This document shows positions 15,170 to 22,329 of a stretch of DNA of 23,911 nucleotides, in pieces. This DNA comes from an uncultured Alistipes sp. (GTDB lineage Bacteria; Bacteroidota; Bacteroidia; Bacteroidales; Rikenellaceae). The stretch is taken from contig CALBQR010000024.1 of assembly GCA_937899895.1 (NCBI GenBank), forward strand, positions 1 through 23,911, in the 5' to 3' direction. The notes below the pieces were generated by a model. That model did no database searches and had not been told where the DNA came from. It saw only the letters and a list, made by a program, of their open reading frames with translations. Each line of letters starts with the position of its first letter. The stretch's first letter is position 1. The translations under genes were made by a program, and so were the position numbers.

Positions 15170-16150
15170 TTAGATCGAAAGAATCTTTAATGTGTTGAGC
15201 AGGTCGCGGTTGATCGGCTTATCCTTGCGAACCGCTTTGGTAAACGGAATATAGACCAGCTCGTCATTCTGCACACCAACCATCACATTGCGCTGACCCT
15301 CCATCAGAGCATTGATCGCTGCCTCGCCCATACGGCTGGCGATGATACGGTCGCTTGCCGTCGGTGAGCCACCGCGCTGGATATGTCCGAGGATTGTTAC
15401 GCGGGTGTCGTATTGCGGATACTCCTGCTTGATGCGCTCGGCAACGCCCATTGCGCCACCCGTCAGCTCACTCTCGGCAACCAATACGATCGACGAGTTC
15501 TTGCTCTTGCGGAAACCGTTGCCAATCAACTCGCCCAGCTGGTCGGTCTCGGTCATAATTTCGGGGATAATTGCCGCCTCGGCACCCGATGCAATTGCTC
15601 CATTGAGCGCGAGGAACCCTGCATTGCGACCCATCACTTCGACCAGGAACAGACGCTCGTGCGACGAAGCCGTGTCGCGCAACTTATCGACTGCATCCAT
15701 AATCGTATTGAGGGCTGTATCGTAGCCGATTGTGGTATCGGTGCCGTAGAGGTCGTTGTCGATCGTACCGGGCAGACCGACAATGGGAACATCGAACTCC
15801 GAAGCGAAGATACGCGCACCCGTCAGCGAGCCGTCGCCACCGATAACGACCAGCGCATCAATGCCTTCGCGTTTCATCGTGTCGTAAGCGATTTGGCGAC
15901 CTTCGGGAGTCTGGAACTCCTTGCAACGTGCCGTTTTGAGGATTGTTCCGCCCTGCTGAACGATGTTGCTGACGTTTTGAGTTTTGAAGGGGATGATTTC
16001 ACCCGTTATCAGGCCGCGATAACCACGCATAATACCTTTAACGGTGAAGCCGTTGTAGATTGCTGCGCGGGTTACGGCGCGTATAGCTGCATTCATCGCG
16101 GGAGCATCGCCGCCCGATGTGAGAATACCGATACATTTAATCTCTGCCAT
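15170..16150 (-). CDS. pfkA: ATP-dependent 6-phosphofructokinase PfkA
   Basis: PfkA phosphorylates fructose 6-phosphate to fructose 1,6-bisphosphate, the committed step of glycolysis. The 326-residue length is that of the bacterial ATP-dependent enzyme. It shows the ATP loop TSGGDAPAMN (11-20) and IGGDGS (103-108). Gly107 after Asp106 indicates ATP rather than pyrophosphate use. PGTIDNDL (127-134) carries the catalytic Asp131, and MGRNAG is the substrate loop. It is the first gene of the pfkA-pfkB run, with a promoter about 60 bases upstream in the divergent region shared with the S41 protease operon. Confidence 0.97.
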   Translation of the reverse strand: MAEIKCIGILTSGGDAPAMNAAIRAVTRAAIYNGFTVKGIMRGYRGLITGEIIPFKTQNVSNIVQQGGTILKTARCKEFQTPEGRQIAYDTMKREGIDALVVIGGDGSLTGARIFASEFDVPIVGLPGTIDNDLYGTDTTIGYDTALNTIMDAVDKLRDTASSHERLFLVEVMGRNAGFLALNGAIASGAEAAIIPEIMTETDQLGELIGNGFRKSKNSSIVLVAESELTGGAMGVAERIKQEYPQYDTRVTILGHIQRGGSPTASDRIIASRMGEAAINALMEGQRNVMVGVQNDELVYIPFTKAVRKDKPINRDLLNTLKILSI

Positions 16151-16208
16151 AATCAGTTAATGGTGGTTTTGAGGGTCGAAGCCCTACGTGTTTATTTATA
16201 TATATGTG

Positions 16209-16240
16209 CAAATATACGAATAAATTCATTCAAAAATCAA
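16209..16240 (-). promoter_or_regulatory. Promoter of pfkA
   Basis: Minus strand TTG (16238-16240), a 21-base spacer and TATATTTG (16209-16216). The start is predicted near 16202, so the leader is about 50 bases and contains a small AGGG/CCCT hairpin (around 16170-16184). The rest of the gap up to 16380 is AT-rich with no gene. Confidence 0.72.
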
Positions 16241-16383
16241 TATTATTGCTCAAATTCGAGTCCCAATTCCAAAACCAAAACCAAATCAGCCAAGCGTCGG
16301 ATGTTTTATTCAACTATTTTTCCACTAAAACACCTAATTGTTGGTTTGAAATGTCCTATTTTATGGTTTTATAGTTCTATGTG

Positions 16384-16415
16384 TTGCAAAGTACCAAATT
16401 TTGTTTATATATTTG
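16384..16415 (+). promoter_or_regulatory. Promoter of the S41-PspC-PadR-PspC operon
   Basis: TTG (16384-16386), a 21-base spacer and TATATTTG (16408-16415), divergent from the pfkA promoter. The predicted start is near 16422, giving a leader of about 49 bases. Confidence 0.72.
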
Positions 16416-16470
16416 CAGTACGGAATAAAGTTTATACGAACGAAAACAAAAAACAACAGATACCAACACA

Positions 16471-17754
16471 ATGAGAAAATTTCTCAAATATCTCTTCATC
16501 ACGCTGCTCGCCATCGTCGGAATATTGGCGACGGCCGTCGTGCTCGCCACGACCGTTTTCAGAGAGGAGTTGGTGGATATTCTCTCAAAGGCGGTGCAAC
16601 AGGAGCAACCCAAGCATTTCATTTCGGAGATTCCTGTCGAGCCCGCGCAGTTTGCCGAAGATTTCGAGAGTATCCATCAGCAGGTTGTGGAGCATTGTTC
16701 GCTCTACAAGCAGAAGGGGTACGACATCGACTCACTCTACACGGCATTTGCTGGCCGTATCGAGCGCGACGTGCTGACCAAAACGGATTACGCGCTGTTG
16801 GTTTGTGAGTATTTCGCTGCGTTAAACATCGGGCACGCTTGGACGACGATATATGCCTACTCGGCGGGACAGCGCGTGGAGGTTATCGAGGATCGGCTCT
16901 TCCTCAGCGAGCCTAACGACTATCTGGCGAGTTGTGGCTTTTGCGATAAAGATGAGATTGTCGGGATCAACCAAATGACGACAGACGAGTACGTAGGCCA
17001 ACTGAAAAAGTATCTTCCCGCATCGACCGAGGCGGCTCGAATGTACAACACGCGCCGATGGGTGCTGATCGACTCGTTCGCTGACTCGACGCTCGTTTGC
17101 GACGTAATGCGCAATGGCGAGCGGCTGAATATCGAAGTGCCATTGAAGAGAAAACTCTCTATTTCGGGGTCGAACGGCCAACCGACGGTAACGGGCAAGG
17201 TGCTGAACGAGCAAGTGGGATATATCAACATTACCTCGATGATGGGCAATGTCGTGGAGGAGTTCAAGCAGGCATACGAGCAGATGTGCGAAATGCCCTG
17301 TCTGATTGTAGATGTGCGCAATAATGGAGGAGGCAATAGCGACAATGGCCGACGAATTGCCGAGTATCTTATCCGTCAAGAGCAAGCCCATTGCGTGCAC
17401 GGTATGATGACCCCACAGCCCAACGCCTACCGAGGTAAGCTGTTTCTGCTGACAAGTCCCTACACCTTCTCGGCAGCCGAGAGCTTCACGATTGACCTCA
17501 AAGAGAGTGGTTGCGCAACATTGGTCGGCGAGCCGACGGGTGGCGACACGGGTAACAATCCGCAGGGTTTCCGATCGAAATATGGCATTGAGTTCCGAAT
17601 CCCGACACGCGAGCCGCAACTCTCGCCCCGCGGTTTCCCGATGGAGGGTGTGGGCATTGAGCCGCACTTCACGATCGGGCAGACGGTTGAGGATTACTTT
17701 GTCGATAAGGACACCGTCATTGAGTATATATTAAACGAGCTAATTAAGAACTAA
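16471..17754 (+). CDS. S41-family serine peptidase (C-terminal processing protease type)
   Basis: A 427-residue protein with an N-terminal membrane anchor (about 7-28), so the rest should be periplasmic. A helical region and an ALNIGHAWT strand (115-124) lead into a small PDZ-like segment (about 158-180, GFCDKDEIVGINQ). The S41 core follows, with GYINITSM, LIVDVRNNGGGNS (278-290), the nucleophile Ser334 in TFSAAESF, and VGEPTGGDTGN. S41 enzymes trim or degrade envelope proteins. As first gene of an operon with a PadR regulator and two PspC membrane proteins, it may act in an envelope-stress response; that is inferred from context. Its start region is repeated exactly before the next gene. Confidence 0.92.
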   Translation: MRKFLKYLFITLLAIVGILATAVVLATTVFREELVDILSKAVQQEQPKHFISEIPVEPAQFAEDFESIHQQVVEHCSLYKQKGYDIDSLYTAFAGRIERDVLTKTDYALLVCEYFAALNIGHAWTTIYAYSAGQRVEVIEDRLFLSEPNDYLASCGFCDKDEIVGINQMTTDEYVGQLKKYLPASTEAARMYNTRRWVLIDSFADSTLVCDVMRNGERLNIEVPLKRKLSISGSNGQPTVTGKVLNEQVGYINITSMMGNVVEEFKQAYEQMCEMPCLIVDVRNNGGGNSDNGRRIAEYLIRQEQAHCVHGMMTPQPNAYRGKLFLLTSPYTFSAAESFTIDLKESGCATLVGEPTGGDTGNNPQGFRSKYGIEFRIPTREPQLSPRGFPMEGVGIEPHFTIGQTVEDYFVDKDTVIEYILNELIKN

Positions 17755-17771
17755 AAACAGATACCAACACA

Positions 17772-18281
17772 ATGAAAGAGACAATCAATGTTAATATCGG
17801 TAGGCAGTCGTTCACGCTCGATCACGACGCTTACCAAGCACTGCGCACCTATTTAGACGATGTTCAGTCGCGTCTGGGTAATGACGACCAGGAGATTATG
17901 GCCGATATCGAGAACCGTTTGGCCGAGATCTTCCGCGAGAAGACCCCCTCGCCGATGATGGTCGTAACTCTCAACACCGTACGAAGTGCCATCGAGCAGA
18001 TGGGCCGTCCGGAGGAGTTTGGCGAGCCGCGCTCTGCGGAGCAACAGGAGCCACCGATCTACTCGACCTTTGAGGAGCGACGTTTCCGCCGCCCGTTGAA
18101 CGATAGAGTAGTGGGAGGTGTCTGCGCAGGTCTGGCAAACTTTTTCGGCATTGAGGCACTTCTGATGCGTGTAATCGCTCTGCTGCTCTTCTGCTGTGCA
18201 GGTTTGAGCTTGTGGGTATATGTGATTCTGTGGATCGTGATGCCATCGGAGGAGATGCCCAAATTAAATATCAGGAAATAG
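17772..18281 (+). CDS. Small PspC-domain membrane protein
   Basis: A 169-residue protein. Residues 1-85 form a charged helical domain (DHDAYQALRTYLDDVQ, DIENRLAEIF, VRSAIEQMGRPEEFG) also found at the N-terminus of the larger protein at 18683. A PspC domain follows (about 103-162), with the RPLNDRVVGGVCAGLANFFG motif and a strongly hydrophobic helix. PspC domains belong to the phage-shock system and sense or bind damaged inner membrane. The gene lies 17 bases after the S41 gene and 26 before the PadR gene. Its role as sensor or membrane anchor is inferred from the family. Confidence 0.88.
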   Translation: MKETINVNIGRQSFTLDHDAYQALRTYLDDVQSRLGNDDQEIMADIENRLAEIFREKTPSPMMVVTLNTVRSAIEQMGRPEEFGEPRSAEQQEPPIYSTFEERRFRRPLNDRVVGGVCAGLANFFGIEALLMRVIALLLFCCAGLSLWVYVILWIVMPSEEMPKLNIRK

Positions 18282-18307
18282 AGTAATAATCGGAAAAAGA
18301 TAAAGAG

Positions 18308-18676
18308 ATGAATGCAGACAACGTAAAGGCGCAAATGCGCAAAGGTATTTTGGAGTATTGTATCCTCTCGATTCTTTCGCGCGAGGATTCGTACGCACCC
18401 AAGATCATTGCCGAATTGAAGGCGGCACAGATGATTGTGGTCGAGGGTACGCTCTATCCTATTCTTACGCGTCAGAAAAATCAGGGACTGCTGACCTACC
18501 GTTGGGAGGAGTCGCCGCAGGGTCCGCCGCGTAAATACTATATGCTCACCGATGAGGGGCGTCGCACGCTCGCGCAGTTGGATGAGTCGTGGGAGGAGCT
18601 GGTTAAGCAGGTACACGTCATTCGCCACGGCCAGCAGGAGGAGAATGTCATTACGGTTGAACCCATTGAAGAGTAG
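18308..18676 (+). CDS. PadR-family transcriptional regulator
   Basis: A 122-residue winged-helix DNA-binding protein. The N-terminal helices (RKGILEYCILSILSREDSYAPKII) lead into the recognition region and wing (VVEGTLYPILTRQKNQGLLTYRW, then SPQGPPRKYYMLTDEGRR), the hallmark of PadR. The short C-terminal helix (about 92-112) is that of the small PadR-s2 type, a dimerisation arm. Such proteins usually repress the operon they sit in and release DNA on binding a ligand or partner. Being flanked by two PspC genes suggests it controls this operon, perhaps under the influence of the PspC proteins; this is not shown by the sequence. Confidence 0.93.
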   Translation: MNADNVKAQMRKGILEYCILSILSREDSYAPKIIAELKAAQMIVVEGTLYPILTRQKNQGLLTYRWEESPQGPPRKYYMLTDEGRRTLAQLDESWEELVKQVHVIRHGQQEENVITVEPIEE

Positions 18677-18682
18677 CGCGTT

Positions 18683-20212
18683 ATGAAAGAGAGCAAGAAA
18701 GTTAGCATTTCGGGTGTCGGTTTCGTATTTGATATTGACGCCTATGAGGTTTTGGCCAACTATCTGGACAACCTCAATGAGACTTACAAAGATACGGCCG
18801 ATGGCGAGGAGATCGTGGCCGACATCGAGGCTCGCATTGCCGAGCTGATTCTCAACCGTCAGGATACGCTGACCGTTGTTTCGATGCCGTTGATCCGCTC
18901 GATTATCGACCAGATGGGCTCGCCCGAAGCGATCGAGGAGGAGAGCAACGAGGGCGAACAGAAGCCCAAAGAGAAGGCTCCGCGTATCCCGCGCCGCCTG
19001 TATCGCAACCCCGAAAATGCGAAGTTGGGTGGCGTATGTTCGGGTATCGGAACATTCTTCGACATCGACCCCGTGTGGGTACGTTTGGGATTCTTCGCGC
19101 CCATTGTCTTTCTCATTTTGTGCGGAACATTCCATTTTCATCGACTGGGCGAGTTCTTCGGTTCGCTGTTCGGAATCTTCATTTTGGGGTATATCGTGAT
19201 GTGGTTTGCCATTCCGTTGGCCAAGAGCGCACGCCAGAAGCTCGAAATGACGGGTCAGAAGGTCAATGCACAGACCATCTCATCAACCACTCGTGCACGT
19301 GTCGAGGCCGATACCGATAGTACTCGCGCCGATCGCAGCCAGTCGGTTATTGCCGAGATTATCTATGTGCTTGGCCGTATCATTCTCTTCTGTTTGAAGG
19401 CCTGCGCACTGCTCGCATTAGGTGCTATCTTGGCAGGCGTAATCGGCTGTGTAGTAGGACTGTTCGGATTTTTGTTCGTAGCTCCTGAGAGCGAATACGA
19501 GCTGTTCAGTTCATTCACAACCTACATCGGCTCAGGAGCAGTCATCACGCTCGTAGCGTCGGCTATTGTTGGCGTTTTGCTACCGTTGGTGCTGCTGGCT
19601 TACCTGCTGTCGGGATTCGTCTTTGGGCATAAGATCAACCGCACATTCTCGTTCATCGTCGGTGGCGCGTGGATCGTGGCATTGGTGATCTTCTTCGCTA
19701 CCGCATTCAGCAACCACGAGCAGATCCGCAAGGGTATCAAGGAGGCTGATATGCGCGAGGCAGTCGAGCGCAATCTCCGCCGTTGGAATGTGAATGACAA
19801 CTTCCTCCACACGATCGACTTGAACGACGTTACGGTTAAGGTCTATAACCACACCTACAACGTCGATCCTGATGGCGAGAATGTAATCGAGATCGGCCAC
19901 GATCAGCTCTATATCTCGATCCCTGAAAAGGATTTGAAGATCGACATCGACAACCGCGTGAAGGAGACTCCGACACTCGAAGAGAGTGCCGACGAGGTGA
20001 TCAAAGCGGCAGGAGCTGTGGTTGAGAGTGCCGGTCGCGCTATCGTCAAGGGCTCGGAGGCCGAAGCGGAGGTTGAAGCTGCCGCAGCCGATCTGGCAAA
20101 GGCCGTTATCGAGGTAACCAAAGCGGGACTCGACTCGGCAACCGTTGTACTGAATGAGGCAACGAAGGCTGTCAATGAGGCTCAAACCGAGATCGTTAAA
20201 AAGGCCGAATAA
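18683..20212 (+). CDS. Large PspC-domain membrane protein with amphipathic C-terminal tail
   Basis: A 509-residue protein that starts 6 bases after the PadR stop. Residues 1-85 repeat the helical domain of the small PspC protein. A PspC domain is at about 98-180 (NAKLGGVCSGIGTFFDIDPVWVRLG, then a hydrophobic hairpin). Three more membrane segments lie at about 225-260, 270-315 and 325-345. A soluble beta-rich domain covers about 355-430 (TIDLNDVTVKVYNHTYNV, LYISIPEKDLKIDI). The last 76 residues (434-509) are a long Ala/Glu/Lys/Val-rich stretch that should form one amphipathic helix, a possible membrane-surface or coiled-coil arm. I see no enzymatic motif. It ends the operon, just ahead of a strong terminator. 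Confidence 0.87.
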   Translation: MKESKKVSISGVGFVFDIDAYEVLANYLDNLNETYKDTADGEEIVADIEARIAELILNRQDTLTVVSMPLIRSIIDQMGSPEAIEEESNEGEQKPKEKAPRIPRRLYRNPENAKLGGVCSGIGTFFDIDPVWVRLGFFAPIVFLILCGTFHFHRLGEFFGSLFGIFILGYIVMWFAIPLAKSARQKLEMTGQKVNAQTISSTTRARVEADTDSTRADRSQSVIAEIIYVLGRIILFCLKACALLALGAILAGVIGCVVGLFGFLFVAPESEYELFSSFTTYIGSGAVITLVASAIVGVLLPLVLLAYLLSGFVFGHKINRTFSFIVGGAWIVALVIFFATAFSNHEQIRKGIKEADMREAVERNLRRWNVNDNFLHTIDLNDVTVKVYNHTYNVDPDGENVIEIGHDQLYISIPEKDLKIDIDNRVKETPTLEESADEVIKAAGAVVESAGRAIVKGSEAEAEVEAAAADLAKAVIEVTKAGLDSATVVLNEATKAVNEAQTEIVKKAE

Positions 20213-20248
20213 TCACTATTCGCCGATTGTTAGATAAGCCGTTTAATG

Positions 20249-20290
20249 CACGCCCTGCCGATTGAGTTCGGCAGGGTGTGGTCGTTTTTT
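20249..20290 (+). terminator. Terminator of the S41-PspC-PadR-PspC operon
   Basis: A 13-bp stem (20249-20261 with 20268-20280, one G-T wobble) with a 6-base loop is followed by a six-T tract (20285-20290). It is a strong intrinsic terminator. Confidence 0.9.
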
Positions 20291-20372
20291 GCGGCTTGTT
20301 GTTCGTTGCAATCGGGTGGTGCGGAGCTATTTTTTAGGGGTAGCGATGCGATTCCTTGACCGAAATGTGTAT

Positions 20373-20411
20373 TTAGCAATCGAAAAGTATTATTTTTTGT
20401 TTAATTGCTAA
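20373..20411. promoter_or_regulatory. Inverted repeat upstream of the DUF5020/permease locus
   Basis: TTAGCAAT (20373-20380) and ATTGCTAA (20404-20411) are perfect 8-base arms 23 bases apart. They frame an AT-rich stretch with a -7-like TATTTTTTG (20391-20399). It could be an operator pair or a leader hairpin. No clean Bacteroidota promoter was found, since the T run is one base too long. Confidence 0.35.
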
Positions 20412-20430
20412 CCCTTAAAACATATAGACT

Positions 20431-20910
20431 ATGCGGAAACTTTTACTCGCAGCTCTCTTTGTGTCAGCGTTTTACTCGCTCTCGGCACAGAACGTTCAAC
20501 TCCATTACGACTTCGGACACAACATCTACAACGAACTCAAAAAGGGCGAAGGCTCGTATGGCCGTCCTCCGCTGACCACAACCGTCGAAATGTTCCGCCC
20601 CGACAGTTGGGGTAGCACCTTCTTCTTTGTCGATTTCGACTACTCGTCGGGCGCGAAGGGTGCCTATTGGGAGATTGCGCGTGAGATCTGTTTCTGGCAG
20701 AACAGCAAGATGAATTGGCTCTCGGTTCACGTTGAGTACGATGGCGGATTGAGCAACGCGGCAGGCTCGTTCAACAATAGCTGGTTGGGCGGTGCAACCT
20801 ATTCGGGCCACTCGAAAGATTTTAGCAAAACGTGGTCTATGTCGTTCCGACGCTGGCCGCAAAATGGACTTTTTAAGATTAATTCAAAAAACAATTTTAT
20901 ACTATGTTGA
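20431..20910 (+). pseudogene. Truncated DUF5020-like outer-membrane protein gene
   Basis: The product has a signal peptide (about 1-19, ending SLSAQ). Residues 20-140 look like the N-terminal half of DUF5020, a Tsx-like beta-barrel family: LQLHYDFG-type start, TTTVEMFRPDSWGSTFFFVDFDY, AYWEIAREI and HVEYDGGL motifs. After KDFSKTWSMSF (about 140) the sequence becomes FRRWPQNGLFKINSKNNFILC, which is not barrel-like, and stops at 159 residues. Full-length relatives are about 230. The odd tail is translated from what looks like the leader of the next gene, and its stop overlaps that gene's ATG by seven bases. I read this as loss of the 3' third by a deletion. A nucleoside-uptake role for the intact protein is inferred from the family and neighbour. 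Confidence 0.72.
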
Positions 20911-21290
20911 AGAAACTTTTTGGGTTCGATTCCACCAAAACGACCGTTCGTATAGAGTTGTTGGCAGGTCTTACAACCTTCCTCACAATGTCGTACATTT
21001 TGGCGGTCAATCCTGCGATGTTTGGCCAGCTTGACGGAATGCCCGCAGGTGCAGTCTTTACCTCGACCGCGCTGGCGGCAATCGTCGGCTCGCTGTCAAT
21101 GGCTCTGATCGGTAAACTGCCCTTCGGTCTGGCACCGGGTATGGGCCTTAACGCCTTCTTTGTCTATACGGTTTGTATGGGTATGATCAGCTACGTGGTG
21201 CTGAATGCCCTGTGCGGCAATTTCAAGCGCATCATCCCTGCAATGTATATTCTCGCAGTGCTGTTTATTTTGAAGTATATATTCATCTAA
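20904..21290 (+). pseudogene. NCS2/AzgA-type purine permease with its middle deleted
   Basis: Residues 1-94 match the start of AzgA-type adenine/guanine/hypoxanthine permeases: LFGFDSTKTTVRIELLAG, TFLTMSYILAVNP, and FGLAPGMGLNAFFVYTV. Residues 95-128 match the far C-terminus of the same family (ISYVVLNALCGNFK, then MYILAVLFILKYIF). About 300 residues between them are missing from a family of roughly 430. The join falls near 21180-21185 in VCMGM/ISYVV, in frame, probably at a short GGTATG-like repeat. The remaining protein lacks most membrane helices and the substrate site and should not transport. The start ATG and leader look intact, so transcription may persist. An assembly error cannot be excluded. 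Confidence 0.78.
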
Positions 21291-21314
21291 CCGCCCGCGC
21301 AACGGACTGAAAAC

Positions 21315-21357
21315 AATCGAGCCGACCTCCATACGCGGGGTCGGCTCGATTATTGTT
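21315..21357. terminator. Bidirectional hairpin terminator
   Basis: A perfect 13-bp stem (21315-21327 with 21339-21351) around an 11-base loop. The minus side continues GTTTTC and the plus side ATTGTTAATT, both weakly T-rich. It sits between the permease remnant and the convergent CoiA-like gene. Confidence 0.72.
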
Positions 21358-22231
21358 AATTAGAACGTTTCTTTGCCATATTTGGAAAAATTATGTGATC
21401 ATAATCCTTCAAATATTCAGCGTGGGGGCATTGGGGATATTTCTCACATCTTAAATAAGGAACTCCGTGCTCCATTATTTGGATTTCTAATTTGTTGCCA
21501 CACTTTGCACATATTTTATTCCCTTTGGTTCTTAAGAATTCAATTAATGGTGGGTTGTTTTTTACGTGTTGTGTGTTAGAGTATTTTGTTGTATTATTGA
21601 TAATTCTGATATTTTTAGAACATTCATTGCATTGGATATGTGAATGTAATATTGTTTTGTCGGAATTAGTCAATATTTCCTCAATCTTTTCACACTCTTC
21701 AAAATCGGAAATGTTGATTTGCAGGCATATAATATTATTCTCTTTGTAATATTGTAAAACGTTCTGCTCTGGCTTATGAGTAACAACAATTTCGATAGCC
21801 ATAATCACCTTGCCATTGTTATCAAGTAGGATAATATCAGGTTTAGGACTATTTTTATCATTGTTTATATGATGCTCTGTGTCAACTGCTACTACGCCGT
21901 TTAATAAATTTATTGATTGCTTATTATGGCATTTGCTGCATTGCCACACATAAAGGAGGTCTTCTTGACTATTCAGTTTCTCACAAATTAATTCAGCACA
22001 TTTGTTTTTAAATGCTTTGTGTAGGAATGTTTCTGAGCAATGGTTTTCCGATTTTCCTTTGTGCGCAAAGTGGTTCCGTTTATGATATTTTTGTCCTTGT
22101 GGTATTTTGCTAATTTTTAACAAAACAGAATTCTTGCAGGTTGGACAAGTGTATTCTTGACCTTTTTGAGCATAGTCAATGTGGGTCAGATTGCCTTCGC
22201 TATCGTGTGCGTATGGTAATAATAGTGTCAT
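21356..22231 (-). CDS. CoiA-like nuclease with N- and C-terminal zinc ribbons
   Basis: A 291-residue protein that resembles the competence protein CoiA family. CPTC (29-32) begins a zinc-binding region that runs into the HKRNHFAH motif (His50, His54, His57). A second CSKC pair is at 98-101. The nuclease core of the PD-(D/E)XK type follows: KPDIILLD (Asp132) and AIEIVVTH (Glu147, Val149). CNEC at 201-204 and a topoisomerase-like zinc finger (CAKC 241-244, then Cys262, Cys268, His270) close the protein. The gene is visibly AT-rich, with many AAT/ATA codons, unlike the GC-rich genes on both sides, so it was probably acquired. Function is likely DNA cutting or processing; whether in competence or defence is unknown. 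Confidence 0.72.
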   Translation of the reverse strand: MTLLLPYAHDSEGNLTHIDYAQKGQEYTCPTCKNSVLLKISKIPQGQKYHKRNHFAHKGKSENHCSETFLHKAFKNKCAELICEKLNSQEDLLYVWQCSKCHNKQSINLLNGVVAVDTEHHINNDKNSPKPDIILLDNNGKVIMAIEIVVTHKPEQNVLQYYKENNIICLQINISDFEECEKIEEILTNSDKTILHSHIQCNECSKNIRIINNTTKYSNTQHVKNNPPLIEFLRTKGNKICAKCGNKLEIQIMEHGVPYLRCEKYPQCPHAEYLKDYDHIIFPNMAKKRSN

Positions 22232-22247
22232 ATCAATTATTTTTTCG

Positions 22248-22255
22248 CAAAACTA
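22248..22255 (-). promoter_or_regulatory. -7 element of the CoiA-like gene
   Basis: TAGTTTTG on the minus strand (22248-22255) fits TAnnTTTG, 17 bases before the ATG. The -33 region has no TTG at the usual spacing, so confidence is moderate. If real, the acquired gene has, or gained, a host-type promoter. Confidence 0.45.
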
Positions 22256-22329
22256 TTGAGCTATTTTGACAACTTCTGACAATCGAGGAATTATTTTCGC
22301 TCTTAACCACATTTTTGTTTTTATGGGGG

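Noticed and set aside
15383..16474. Plus-strand frame of 363 codons over pfkA and the promoter gap
   Set aside because: Antisense to pfkA and runs through the divergent promoter region; no domain.
18059..19141. Minus-strand open frame of 360 codons opposite the PspC and PadR genes
   Set aside because: The plus-strand genes are in an ordered operon with recognisable domains; the antisense translation shows no family features.
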